Shown here one piece after another: positions 1-10,368 of a stretch of 64,000 bases of DNA. A program made the position numbers and the translations under genes. Under the pieces are notes generated by a model. That model searched no databases, was not told the origin of the DNA, and saw nothing but the letters and a program-made list of their open reading frames with translations. Position 1 is the first letter of the stretch. Every line of letters starts with the position of its first letter. This DNA is from an uncultured Sulfolobales archaeon (GTDB lineage Archaea; Thermoproteota; Thermoprotei_A; Sulfolobales; NBVN01): assembly GCA_937949785.1 (NCBI GenBank), contig CALEDH010000009.1, positions 62,001-126,000 of the forward strand, given 5' to 3'.

Positions 1-1
1 A

Positions 2-1177
2 TTAGCTTTCAAAGCTATTTTCATGCCGTACGCGTCATTCACTATGCTAGCTATTTACCTATTTACGTTTATGGGAATTATATTCCAAAAGACTGGGCTG
101 GCGGCTTTGCTAATTGACGCGTTAGAACCGTTGGTGGGTAGGGTTAAAGGAGGTCTAGCCTTAGTTACGGTTCTAGCCAGCGCTTTCTTCGGCACTTTAA
201 CTGGCTCAGCTAACGCGACTGCTGCGACTTTCTCACGTTTAGTAGGTCCTGAAATGGTGAAGAGGGGTTATCCGAAACCTTTTGCAGTCTCAATAATAGC
301 TGCTTCAGCTCCTCTAGGCTCTTTCATACCACCATCAATAACAGGTATAGTATTATCTGTAGCGACGAATACCTCAGTACTAACTAACTTTATGGTTGGT
401 GCGGCTATAGGCTTCTTAGTAATAATCTTCCTCTTCATAACAATCCTGACAATTTCGTATAAATTTGTAGGGGGAACAATAACTACAGTTGGAAGCAGAT
501 ATACGAAGAAGGAAGTAATCATAAGGGTTGCTAAGGCGTTCCCGCTTCTTCTCATGCCGCTAGTAGTTCTTGGTGGGATATATTTCGGGGTCTTCTCAGT
601 TACTGAAGGTGGTGCGGCTGGGTGTTTAGCAGCTCTATTACTAGCTGTGACATATAGAAGGATTAACCTTAAACTCCTACGCGATGTTATGGTTGACTCA
701 GCTGTGACTACAGGGATGGTAATGCTATTAGTAGGTACTTCATATCTTATGAGCTATACGATGAGCCTTACAGGACTGAATAAAGCGTTTATAGACATGC
801 TTAGATCTATGTCCTTAACAACTCCTTATCTAGCACTTCTAGCGTTGGTTGCAATCCTATTAGCCATGGGTTGCTTTATAGATGTCATAGTTTTATGTAT
901 AGCTATGGCACCATTAGCTGTCATAGCTTTGATGCCTTTAGGAATAAACCCGTACCATATTAACGCTTTATTCCTAGCTGGCAATTTAATAGGTAATGTA
1001 ACTCCACCGGTTGGGACAGTACTCTTCATATCACTGCAGTCCTTAAACGAGAAGATGGAGAAAGTCTTCAAAGCCTTATTACCATTCCTAGTAGCATACA
1101 TTATTGTATACTTAATCATAACGTTAATTCCGGAGACAGTGCTGTGGTTCCCTAGACTTTTAGGGCTCTCTATATGA
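2..1177 (+). CDS. dctM: TRAP transporter large permease (DctM-like), 5'-truncated by window edge
   Basis: Hydrophobic ORF with DctM-like motifs (GTLTGSANATAATFSRLVGPEMVKRGY, PPSITGIVLSVATNTS, NLIGNVTPPVGTVLF). The reading frame is open upstream of the first ATG to the window edge. Confidence 0.85.
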   Translation, partial: LAFKAIFMPYASFTMLAIYLFTFMGIIFQKTGLAALLIDALEPLVGRVKGGLALVTVLASAFFGTLTGSANATAATFSRLVGPEMVKRGYPKPFAVSIIAASAPLGSFIPPSITGIVLSVATNTSVLTNFMVGAAIGFLVIIFLFITILTISYKFVGGTITTVGSRYTKKEVIIRVAKAFPLLLMPLVVLGGIYFGVFSVTEGGAAGCLAALLLAVTYRRINLKLLRDVMVDSAVTTGMVMLLVGTSYLMSYTMSLTGLNKAFIDMLRSMSLTTPYLALLALVAILLAMGCFIDVIVLCIAMAPLAVIALMPLGINPYHINALFLAGNLIGNVTPPVGTVLFISLQSLNEKMEKVFKALLPFLVAYIIVYLIITLIPETVLWFPRLLGLSI

Positions 1178-1218
1178 ATTAAAACATTTAAAGTTCAGAT
1201 GATTTTTTATCTGGGAAT

Positions 1219-3660
1219 ATGGCTTCTTACAGTTTGTCTAAGTTAGTTAACGAATTTTACAAAAACGTAATGATGTTTAAGCCTTCACTCTGCCATGAAA
1301 GGGCAATGATACTTACTGAGTCCTACAGGACGTCTGAGGGCTTACCTCAAATAATTAGGAGGGCTAAGGCTATTAGAGAAGTTCTTGAGGGGATGAGCGT
1401 ATATATTCTGAAGGGCGAGTTAATAGTTGGTAATCAAGCATCAAGACCTAAGGCAGCACCTCTATTCCCCGAATTCTCGATATCATTCCTGGTTAACGAG
1501 TTAAATGAAATTCCTAGGAGACCTTTCGACTCGTTTGATGTAGGCGTTGAGGTCAAGAACGTCATAGATAAGATATCTACTTACTGGTTCGGGAAAACAC
1601 ATGAGGATAGAGTTACGTATCTCATATCGCTTGTATTACCGGATGAAGCCTTAAGATCTTTTAACATCAATAGCTTCGTACTTAATGATGTAATATATGC
1701 AGGGGTTAGGAAGGCCTCAGGTGATGGGCATATAATACCGAATTACCAGACGTTACTACGTTTAGGCTTCCCCGGCATACTTAAGAATGTTGAGGATGAG
1801 ATAAGCAAATTAGACCTTACCGATACCCAATCATTTAAGAAGGCGTTATTCCTAGAAGCTGTTAGGATAGTTTACGAGGGTGTTTTAAGCTTCATAAAAC
1901 GCTATTACGTCTTAGCTAGGGAAATGGCCGACGGTGATGTTGATGATGATTGGAGAGATGAGTTACTGAGGATTGCTGAGGTATGTAGTAACTTACTTAT
2001 AGGGCCGCCTAAGACGTTTAGGGAGGCTCTCCAACTAATTTGGTTCGCACATTTAATACTTCAGATAGAGTCTAACGGTCATTCAGTATCTTTGGGTAGG
2101 TCAGATCAGTACCTCTACCCGTACTATGAGGCAGACGTACGTGAAGGTAGGATTACTAAGGAAGAAGCTTTAGAACTCATTAAATGCTTCTTAATTAAGA
2201 TGAACACCTTAAATAAGGTAAGGCCTTGGAGTGAGACAAGATATAAAAGTGGATATCCGTTATTTATGACAATAACTTTAGGCGGTCAAACACCTGATGG
2301 GCAGGATGCAACTAATGAGCTCACATACCTATTCTTAGATGCGTTGGCTGAAGTTAAACTCCCACAGCCAACGATCGTATTGAGAGTTCACTCTAAGACT
2401 CCTGAAAAGTTATTAGTCCACGCTGTTAAGGTCTTAATAAGGCATGGTGGTGGGCTACCAGCATTCTTCTCCGATGAGGTCATAATACCGGCTTTGATGA
2501 ATATGGGTATTACGGTATATGAAGCTAGGGAATATGCGATAGCTGGGTGTTCTGAAGCAGTAATACCTGGGAAGAGCTTATCATTTACCGGCGGTGTTTG
2601 TTACTTCAACCTACTGAAATTGCTTGAAATAACTTTAAACGATGGGTGTAACCCTAGAAATGACTTATGTTTATTTAACACTACGAGAGAGATTGATGAG
2701 TTAAGATCTGTGGATGAGCTTATTGAGGAATTTAAGAATCAGCTAGCATTCTATACTAAGTTCATAGTCCCGCTAACCTCTATAACATCTGCTACAGATG
2801 CCGATTTAAATCCGACGCCGTTCGCCTCTTCTCTAATGGATCATAGGATAGAACTAGGCTTAGATATTAGTGAGGGAGGAGGTCCTAACAATAAGTACTC
2901 GCATACGATAATTCAGGGACATGGAATAGCGAATGTTGCTAACTCATTATACGTTATTGAGGAATTAGTGTTTAGAGAGAAGTTACTTACTTTGAAGGAG
3001 TTTAGGGAAATCCTACTAAGTAATTGGGGTGGGGTTCGAGGAAAGGAGTTAAGGAAATTAGCTCTGAACATACCTAAATACGGTAACGACGTAGATGATG
3101 TGGATAGGTACGCTAAGATTATTTCAAAGCTCTTCTACGATGAGGTAATGAAGTACAGACCTCTACGCGGTGCCGTCTTCGGATTATCACTTCAGGGTTT
3201 AACAGCTAATGTCCCGGAGGGCGAGGCCACCGGTGCAACCCCGGATGGCAGACTATCTGGTGAGGCACTCGCAGATAACGTATCACCTCACCCAGGAACC
3301 GATAGGAATGGAGTTACAGCAATTCTTAAAAGTGTCTCTAAAGTAGACCATTCATTATTTATTAATGGGAATATACTGAATATTAGGTTTCATCCAAGCG
3401 TTTTAACAGATGGCTTCGGAGGTATTGATGAGGGTAAGGTCTTACGCTTTGTGAAGATGTTAGAGACATTCCTAATAGATCTGAAGGGATTTCAAGTACA
3501 ATTCAATATAGTATCTGCTGAAGTCCTTAGAGAGGCTCAGAAGGAGCCGTTAAAACATGCTAACTTAGTCGTGAAGGTCGCTGGGTATAGTGCGTATTTC
3601 ACCTCGTTGGACAGGAAATTACAAGATCAAATAATACTTAGGACTGAGCATCTGCTTTAG
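1219..3660 (+). CDS. Glycyl radical enzyme (pyruvate formate-lyase/dehydratase-like), paralog 1
   Basis: 813 aa. C-terminal glycyl-radical motif VVKVAGYSAYF, active-site Cys in IAGCSEAVIPGK, and GATPDGRLSGEALADNVSPHPG. Confidence 0.93.
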   Translation: MASYSLSKLVNEFYKNVMMFKPSLCHERAMILTESYRTSEGLPQIIRRAKAIREVLEGMSVYILKGELIVGNQASRPKAAPLFPEFSISFLVNELNEIPRRPFDSFDVGVEVKNVIDKISTYWFGKTHEDRVTYLISLVLPDEALRSFNINSFVLNDVIYAGVRKASGDGHIIPNYQTLLRLGFPGILKNVEDEISKLDLTDTQSFKKALFLEAVRIVYEGVLSFIKRYYVLAREMADGDVDDDWRDELLRIAEVCSNLLIGPPKTFREALQLIWFAHLILQIESNGHSVSLGRSDQYLYPYYEADVREGRITKEEALELIKCFLIKMNTLNKVRPWSETRYKSGYPLFMTITLGGQTPDGQDATNELTYLFLDALAEVKLPQPTIVLRVHSKTPEKLLVHAVKVLIRHGGGLPAFFSDEVIIPALMNMGITVYEAREYAIAGCSEAVIPGKSLSFTGGVCYFNLLKLLEITLNDGCNPRNDLCLFNTTREIDELRSVDELIEEFKNQLAFYTKFIVPLTSITSATDADLNPTPFASSLMDHRIELGLDISEGGGPNNKYSHTIIQGHGIANVANSLYVIEELVFREKLLTLKEFREILLSNWGGVRGKELRKLALNIPKYGNDVDDVDRYAKIISKLFYDEVMKYRPLRGAVFGLSLQGLTANVPEGEATGATPDGRLSGEALADNVSPHPGTDRNGVTAILKSVSKVDHSLFINGNILNIRFHPSVLTDGFGGIDEGKVLRFVKMLETFLIDLKGFQVQFNIVSAEVLREAQKEPLKHANLVVKVAGYSAYFTSLDRKLQDQIILRTEHLL

Positions 3661-3760
3661 TAGTTTCATAGAAGGTTTTCTGGTTAAGTTATTAATTAGA
3701 GCGAGCGACGTAATATAGAAATATTAGTATGCTATCATATTATTAGTCAGTGTTAAGCGT

Positions 3761-6184
3761 ATGCTGCTTAAGTCGGATAAGGATTTAAGGTCTTTACGTA
3801 TTAGCTTGCTCAAGAAGCAAGTATTAATAGACCGTGAAGTCGATGTAAGTAGGGCTCTGCTAGTTACCGAGTCCTACAGAGAAACAGAGGGAGAGCCGCC
3901 TCCTATAAGGAGGGCTAAAGCACTCAGTAAAATTCTATCTGAGATGCCTATATACATAATGGACGGTGAGTTGATCGTTGGTAATCAGAGCTTTAAACCT
4001 AGGGCAGGTCCTCTTTTCCCTGAATGGCAGGTAGATAGAACATTAAACGAGATGCATACATGGCCTGTACGTCCAGGCGATAAATTTAAGATAAGTGATG
4101 AGCAGGTACGGCAGTTGAGGGAGGTTTTAAGTTATTGGAGAGGTAAAACAGTGATGGATAGGGTGTTTTCAATTCTCCCTGACACGTGTAGGAGGGCTAT
4201 GAAGTACGGGGTCTTCAGTGTTTATAACTATATGACTTCCGGACACGGTCACTTCATTCCTAACTATGAGAAGGTACTTAAGCACGGTCTTAACGGTGTT
4301 AAAGAAGAAGTTATTAGAAGGTTAAATGAGTTAGATTGGACTGAGCCTGACTATTACGATAAGGTCGTATTTTACAGGTCTTTACTTATAACTGCCGATG
4401 CTGTGATACACTTTGCTAAGAGGTATGCTTCACTTGCTAGGGAATTAGCTGCTAAGGAATCAGACCAGCGACGTAAGATGGAGTTGGAGATGATAGCGGA
4501 GGTATGCGATAACGTTCCGGCAAACCCGGCTAGGAATTTTTGGGAGGCACTTCAATCAGTTTGGTTTATACTGCTTACTGCTCAAATAGAGCAGAACGGC
4601 TTAGCAGTAGCGCTTGGGAGATTCGATCAGTACATATATCCTTACTATAAGGCTGATGTCGAGAAAGGCGTTTTAGATGAGGAGGCTGCTTTAGAGTTAG
4701 TCGAATCCTTCTACGTGAAGACGAACGTCATAAACAAGGTTTACGATAACGAGGGGGCTGTAATAAATGCTGGCCCAGCATTAGGTCAGGTAATCACGTT
4801 AGGTGGGGTTACTAGGGATGGGGATGACGCCGTCAACGAGCTGACTTACCTCTGCCTTAGGGCAGATGCTGAGGTAGGCCTCATGCAGCCCGACTTCGCT
4901 GTAAGACTCCACCCGAAGATATCTGAGGAATTCTTAGTCTTCCTAGCTAAGCACATAGCTAAGAATCCATCTAAGATCAAGTTATTTAACGACTCAGTAG
5001 TTATCCCAGCGCTCATCAATGTCGGAGTTCCCTTAGAAGATGCTAGGGATTACGCGCTTTTAGGTTGTTCTGAAGCTACGATTCCAGGTAAAACATGTAG
5101 TGGAGGTAATTTCGGCCAGATAAACTTAGCTAAATGTTTAGAATTAACTTTAAATAACGGTAAGGTTATGTGGTACTTCGACGGTGAGAAATTCCATTTA
5201 AATCCGGAGGGAGAAAACGTTGGATTACCGACAGGCGATGTTGAATCGTTTAAAACATATGAGGATTTATGGAATGCGTTTAGAGCTCAGCTATCACATG
5301 CTGTTAAACTACTAGTGACTACGGTGAATATAATTGATAAGGTTCAAGGAGAGTTAACACCTCATCCGTTGTTCTCCCTAGTCACCGATGGATGTGTAGA
5401 GAGCGGGTTAGACTTCACTAGAGGTGGTGCTGTATACAACTTCACAGCTCCAATAGCCATAGGAGCTATAACGGTAGCTGACTCTTTAGCAGCTGTTAAG
5501 TATTTAGTCTTCGATAAGAAGGCTATCAGTATGAGGGAACTCGTTAGGCATTTACGTAATAACTTTGAAGGAAGTGAAGGTGAGTACCTAAGATTAAGGT
5601 TAATACATGAGGCCCCTAAGTTTGGTAACGACGACCCTTACGTAGATAACATTGCTGCAGATACTGTGAAGGCCTACGTCGATGAGATAAGTATGTATGA
5701 AAATCCTAGAGGGGGGTTCTTCGTTGCTAGTATTTACTCGTTGACCGGTAACGTAAGTTATGGATGGCGTACCGGACCAACACCTGATGGTCGGAGAGGT
5801 GGTGATCCGTTAAATGACAACGTATCACCAACTGTTGGTAGAGATTTAAGAGGGCCTACAGCAGTTATAAGGTCGTTATCACGTATTGACTCCCAATTAC
5901 TTCCTCAAGGGTATATCTTTAATTTGAAGTTCTCTCCAATAATACTTAGCGATGACGCTAAGATCGGGAGATTTATATCGTTTATTAGATCTTTACTTGA
6001 CTACGGTATATTCCACGCACAGTTCAATATAATATCAGCTAATACTTTGAGGGAAGCTCAGAGGTATCCTGAGAGGTATCGTAGCCTATTAGTAAGAGTT
6101 GCTGGTTACTGCGCTTACTTCGTTGAATTAGGTAGGGAAGTTCAAGAACATATAATAGCTAGAACTGAGTATGAAACTGTTTAA
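3761..6184 (+). CDS. Glycyl radical enzyme (pyruvate formate-lyase/dehydratase-like), paralog 2
   Basis: 807 aa. Glycyl-radical motif LVRVAGYCAYF, Cys motif LLGCSEATIPGK, and GPTPDGRRGGDPLNDNVSP. Confidence 0.93.
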   Translation: MLLKSDKDLRSLRISLLKKQVLIDREVDVSRALLVTESYRETEGEPPPIRRAKALSKILSEMPIYIMDGELIVGNQSFKPRAGPLFPEWQVDRTLNEMHTWPVRPGDKFKISDEQVRQLREVLSYWRGKTVMDRVFSILPDTCRRAMKYGVFSVYNYMTSGHGHFIPNYEKVLKHGLNGVKEEVIRRLNELDWTEPDYYDKVVFYRSLLITADAVIHFAKRYASLARELAAKESDQRRKMELEMIAEVCDNVPANPARNFWEALQSVWFILLTAQIEQNGLAVALGRFDQYIYPYYKADVEKGVLDEEAALELVESFYVKTNVINKVYDNEGAVINAGPALGQVITLGGVTRDGDDAVNELTYLCLRADAEVGLMQPDFAVRLHPKISEEFLVFLAKHIAKNPSKIKLFNDSVVIPALINVGVPLEDARDYALLGCSEATIPGKTCSGGNFGQINLAKCLELTLNNGKVMWYFDGEKFHLNPEGENVGLPTGDVESFKTYEDLWNAFRAQLSHAVKLLVTTVNIIDKVQGELTPHPLFSLVTDGCVESGLDFTRGGAVYNFTAPIAIGAITVADSLAAVKYLVFDKKAISMRELVRHLRNNFEGSEGEYLRLRLIHEAPKFGNDDPYVDNIAADTVKAYVDEISMYENPRGGFFVASIYSLTGNVSYGWRTGPTPDGRRGGDPLNDNVSPTVGRDLRGPTAVIRSLSRIDSQLLPQGYIFNLKFSPIILSDDAKIGRFISFIRSLLDYGIFHAQFNIISANTLREAQRYPERYRSLLVRVAGYCAYFVELGREVQEHIIARTEYETV

Positions 6185-6208
6185 TTGGTTAGGTCTTAGA
6201 GTGATTTC

Positions 6209-7138
6209 ATGCAGATTAAAGGGCTTATATTCAACATACAGAAGTATTCGATACATGATGGTCCTGGTATAAGGACCTTAGTATTCGTTAAGGGATGTCC
6301 TCTAAGATGTCTATGGTGTTGTAATCCTGAGGGTCAAACCCCTCAGCCAGAGATCATGTACTACAGGAATTTATGCGTTAGTTGTGGTATGTGTACTAAG
6401 GTATGTCCTAGAGGTGCCTCTGTATTTAGAGATAACAGCGTAGTATATAATAGAGAGTTATGTACTAGTTGTGGTGCGTGTGTTAGGGTATGTCCTACAG
6501 GTGCTAGGAAGTTAGTAGGTAAGTACGTAACCGTTGATGAAGTTTTATCTGAAGTCCTTAAGGATATGAAGTTCTATGTTAGAAGCGGTGGTGGTTTAAC
6601 AGTAGGTGGTGGTGAGCCGCTCACTCAACATGAATTCGTTAAAGAGTTGTTAAGGAGGGCTAAGGAGTACGCAATACATACAGCAGTTGAGACAAGCCTG
6701 TATGCAGGTCCTCACATAGTTAAGGAAGTACTAAGGCATACCGATTATCTATTCGTTGATATTAAACATGTAGACCCCACCAAACATTTAGAGTTGACCG
6801 GGGTATCAAACGAGTTGATACTTAGTAATATAAGGTACGTTCTTAGTGAATCGTTAGTCGATGTAAGTAGCTTCGTAATAAGGATACCGATAATACCGAG
6901 TGTAAACGATGACTACGGAAGTCTTCGAGGTATCGCTGAGTTCATTAGGTCTCTTAAACATGAGGTCTCTGTAGAACTACTACCATATCACGAACTTGGA
7001 AAACATAAGTATGAAGCCTTAGGTAGGGAATACGCGTTAAGCAATCCGATTTGGAAGGTATTCATACCATCTAAAGAATATTTAGAGAGCATTTCAAAGT
7101 TCTTAACCTCATTAGGGGTTAAGTTAGTCAGTACATGA
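6209..7138 (+). CDS. Glycyl-radical enzyme activating enzyme (radical SAM with two ferredoxin-type 4Fe-4S motifs)
   Basis: N-terminal SIHDGPGIRTLVFVKGCPLRCLWCCNPE (CxxxCxxC) followed by CVSCGMCTKVCP and CTSCGACVRVCP. Confidence 0.93.
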   Translation: MQIKGLIFNIQKYSIHDGPGIRTLVFVKGCPLRCLWCCNPEGQTPQPEIMYYRNLCVSCGMCTKVCPRGASVFRDNSVVYNRELCTSCGACVRVCPTGARKLVGKYVTVDEVLSEVLKDMKFYVRSGGGLTVGGGEPLTQHEFVKELLRRAKEYAIHTAVETSLYAGPHIVKEVLRHTDYLFVDIKHVDPTKHLELTGVSNELILSNIRYVLSESLVDVSSFVIRIPIIPSVNDDYGSLRGIAEFIRSLKHEVSVELLPYHELGKHKYEALGREYALSNPIWKVFIPSKEYLESISKFLTSLGVKLVST

Positions 7139-7149
7139 GGTGTTAGTAG

Positions 7150-8889
7150 GTGGAAGTCAGGAAGACTGACGTCCTTGTAATCGGTTGCGGAGGTGCTGGG
7201 TGTAGGGCAGCAATTGAAGCTAAGAAGTTAGGAGTTGATGTGACGTTGATATGTAGGGGGGAGTTAGGAATTAGTGGATGTACACCTAATTCCGCATCTG
7301 AGTGGATGGCGTACTCGGTTGCCTTAGGTTTCGGCGATGTTAAGGATAGCCCGGAAGAACATTTTAAAGACATAGTTACTACTGGCGCATACGTCCTAGA
7401 TCAAGAATTGGCTAGGATCATTGCTTATGAAGCTGTAGATAGGTTTTATGATCTGGTTGGATACGGTGTACCGTTTTTAAAGGATGTTAATGGGAAGTTC
7501 TTACAACTAATGTCTGACGGAGCTACCTATCCAAGGGCCTGCGGTACAGGCGCTGATACAGGTAAGAGGATCGTAGAAGCGCTTGCCAGCATTGTAAGTG
7601 ATTCTGATATAGAGATTTACGAAAATGTTATGGCAGTAGACCTTATAGTTGAGCACGGCCGTGCCTATGGCGCTGTCGGTATAAACCTTACTAATTTAGA
7701 ACCGCAGGTCTTCGTAGCTAAGTCTACAGTTTTAACTACTGGTGGGTTAGGTGATATTTTCATGCATAGCGTTTATCCAAGTGGGATGTCAGGTGATGGG
7801 TATGCTATGGCTTTAAGAGCTGGGGCTAGGTTGATTAATATGGAGTTCATGCAGATCGGGCCTTGCATCACCTCTAACGTTAAGTTTGATGTTGGAGGTC
7901 CTCTCTGGCGGTTAAAGCCTAAGCTATATAATAGAGATGGTGAGGAGTTCCTTAAACGTTACTTACCTAATAATATAAGTATTGATGATGTGTATAGATG
8001 GAAGTCCGTCACGTTCCCCTTCACCATTAGGAACCCTTCCGGGTTAGTAGATGTGGCTTGCTTTACTGAGATCTCTGAGGGTCGGGGAACTCCGGACGGC
8101 TACGTATACTTCGACCTAACCCATGTTGGTGATGAGATCGTTGAGAAAGCGCCCTACGCCTGGAAGTTCCTGTCAGAGCATGGACTTGACCTCAGGGAAC
8201 AACCTATAAAGATAGCGCCAGCAGTTCAACATCTTAACGGCGGAGTTTTAATTAATGAAAGAGCTGAAACCGATGTTAAGGGTTTATATGCTGCTGGTGA
8301 GGTAGCAGGGGGTCAGCACGGAGCTGATAGGCCTGGGGGGAATTCCCTAGCGGATTGTCAGGTGTTTGGAGCTAGGGCTGGGAGGTACGCAGCAGAACTT
8401 GCTAAGAACTCAACCTTAGGATATGAGTGGCGTAACGTTTCAGAAGGAATCGTAGGTAACATTAATAGGATAGCGGAATTTAACGGTATTTATGAACCGA
8501 CTATTGTTAAGGAGGAGTTGAAGAGGGTTTTATGGTATAACGCAACTGTTGTGAGGACTAAGGCATCACTCTTAGAGGCTATTGAAAGTGTAGGCAGGTT
8601 CAGGGATATCATTTTTAATCGTTTAAGGGTTAACAGTAAGAATTTAGTCATAGCTCTTGAGTTGAGGAATATCGTTGATGTCTCAGCAGCTATGCTTAAA
8701 GCCATGTTAAGTAGGGAGGAGAGTAGGGGAGGTCATTACAGAGCTGACTACCCGTTCAGAGATGATGTTAATTGGGTTAAATTCGTAGTAATTCGTAGTT
8801 TTAATGACGATTTAGTTATAGATTTCATAAAGCCTAAGACTGCCTACCTAAAACCTAATCCCTTAGTCATGTCAGTATTCATGGATTGA
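7150..8889 (+). CDS. FAD-binding fumarate reductase/succinate dehydrogenase-like flavoprotein
   Basis: N-terminal Rossmann GCGGAGCRAAIEAKKLG and GLYAAGEVAGGQHGADRPGGNSLADCQVFGARAG. Confidence 0.88.
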   Translation: MEVRKTDVLVIGCGGAGCRAAIEAKKLGVDVTLICRGELGISGCTPNSASEWMAYSVALGFGDVKDSPEEHFKDIVTTGAYVLDQELARIIAYEAVDRFYDLVGYGVPFLKDVNGKFLQLMSDGATYPRACGTGADTGKRIVEALASIVSDSDIEIYENVMAVDLIVEHGRAYGAVGINLTNLEPQVFVAKSTVLTTGGLGDIFMHSVYPSGMSGDGYAMALRAGARLINMEFMQIGPCITSNVKFDVGGPLWRLKPKLYNRDGEEFLKRYLPNNISIDDVYRWKSVTFPFTIRNPSGLVDVACFTEISEGRGTPDGYVYFDLTHVGDEIVEKAPYAWKFLSEHGLDLREQPIKIAPAVQHLNGGVLINERAETDVKGLYAAGEVAGGQHGADRPGGNSLADCQVFGARAGRYAAELAKNSTLGYEWRNVSEGIVGNINRIAEFNGIYEPTIVKEELKRVLWYNATVVRTKASLLEAIESVGRFRDIIFNRLRVNSKNLVIALELRNIVDVSAAMLKAMLSREESRGGHYRADYPFRDDVNWVKFVVIRSFNDDLVIDFIKPKTAYLKPNPLVMSVFMD

Positions 8890-9001
8890 TAGTAACATGA
8901 GTAAGCTGCCTAACTAACTAACCATGGCTTTATTTTAAAGCTTATATATCTTTTAATGTATACTCATAAGGTACTCATAAGACGTATGGTGGTAGACACT
9001 A

Positions 9002-9451
9002 ATGCCTGAGGCCATGTTTAAACATATAGTTAGAGTGGCTGGTACCGATTTGAATGGTAACCTTAAACTACAGTATGGTTTGTTGAGGATTAAGGGTGTA
9101 GGATATCAACTCGCTACGTTTATAATTAGGGCTTTAGGTTTAAGTCCTGATTTGAGGGTTGGTTACCTATCAGATAGTGATGTTAAGAATATAGAAGGTG
9201 TTCTAGCTAATCCGTTAAGTTATGGAATGCCGGTATGGGTTTTGAATAGGAGGAAGGACCGTGCTTCAGGTTCTGATTTACATTTCATCGGCGCTGACCT
9301 CATGTATGTGGCTAGGGAGGATATTGAGAGGGAGAAAGGTATTAAGTCTTGGAGAGGTATTAGACATGCGTTGGGACTTAAGGTGAGGGGTCAGAGAACT
9401 CATACTACTGGGAGGTTAGGCCGTACATTAGGTGTGAGTAAGAAGAAGTGA
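9002..9451 (+). CDS. rps13: 30S ribosomal protein uS13
   Basis: GIKSWRGIRHALGLKVRGQRTHTTGR; operon context. Confidence 0.97.
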   Translation: MPEAMFKHIVRVAGTDLNGNLKLQYGLLRIKGVGYQLATFIIRALGLSPDLRVGYLSDSDVKNIEGVLANPLSYGMPVWVLNRRKDRASGSDLHFIGADLMYVAREDIEREKGIKSWRGIRHALGLKVRGQRTHTTGRLGRTLGVSKKK

Positions 9452-9457
9452 TGGTCT

Positions 9458-9961
9458 ATGGGAGACCCTAAAAAACCTCGTAAGAAGTGGGAGAGGCCTG
9501 GACATCCTTGGATTAAAGAGAGGTTAGCCAGGGAGTTAGAACTAGTTGGTAAGTACGGGTTAAGAAATAAGAGGGAGGTATGGAGGGCTCAAACAATTCT
9601 TAGAGAGTTGAGGAGGAGGGCTAAGGCACTGCTTTCACTGCCCCCTGATGCAAGGTCTGTTGAGGAGAAGAGGTTGGTAGTAAAGCTGTATAATATGGGC
9701 TTTCTTGAATCCGAGAATTCCGTGTTAGAGAATATCCTCAGTTTAGATGTTGAGCACGTATTGGAGAGAAGACTTCAGACAATAGTTTTTAAGAAAGGAC
9801 TTTCTAAGAGCGTCTACCATGCAAGGCAGTTAATAACTCACGGACACATAGCTATAGGTGGTCGTAGGGTTACATCGCCTGGTTATTTAGTTCCTAGGAG
9901 TGAGGAAAACTTAATTACGTCGACTTTGAAAGCTCCTCAGGTAACCGCTAAGGGTAGGTGA
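9458..9961 (+). CDS. rps4: 30S ribosomal protein uS4
   Basis: S4 domain [28 protein letters not shown]; operon context. Confidence 0.97.
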   Translation: MGDPKKPRKKWERPGHPWIKERLARELELVGKYGLRNKREVWRAQTILRELRRRAKALLSLPPDARSVEEKRLVVKLYNMGFLESENSVLENILSLDVEHVLERRLQTIVFKKGLSKSVYHARQLITHGHIAIGGRRVTSPGYLVPRSEENLITSTLKAPQVTAKGR

Positions 9962-10368
9962 GCGTAAATATGTTCTCAGTCCGGGAGATTAAATGGGGTA
10001 TAGCGCATGTCTTCAGTTCCTTCAATAATACAATAATTAACATAACCGATTTAAGCGGTGCTGAAACAATCTCGAAAGCTTCTGGCGGCATGGCTGTGAA
10101 GGCTGATAGGGAGAAACCATCACCATATACAGCTATGATGATTGCTTATAGAGCCGCTCAGGACGCTATGGATAAAGGTATAGGTGCTATTCACATTAAG
10201 GTTAGAGGTCCGGGAGAACATGGACTTAAAATACCTGGTCCCGGAGCTCAAGCAGCTATAAGAGCTTTAGCTAGGGTTGGCTTCATAATAGGTAGGATAG
10301 AGGACGTCACACCAATACCTCATGACACTACGAGAAGGCCTGGCGGTAGGCGCGGGCGTAGAGTCTAG
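9958..10368 (+). CDS. rps11: 30S ribosomal protein uS11
   Basis: [21 protein letters not shown] and C-terminal [21 protein letters not shown]. Confidence 0.97.
   Translation: MSVNMFSVREIKWGIAHVFSSFNNTIINITDLSGAETISKASGGMAVKADREKPSPYTAMMIAYRAAQDAMDKGIGAIHIKVRGPGEHGLKIPGPGAQAAIRALARVGFIIGRIEDVTPIPHDTTRRPGGRRGRRV

Noticed and set aside
268-555. Antisense ORFs throughout the track (e.g. 268..555 -, 18860..19426 -, 26048..26347 +, 36226..36789 +, 42195..42404 +)
   Set aside because: They lie opposite strongly supported coding genes and have repetitive low-complexity S/T/L/P-rich translations typical of shadow ORFs.
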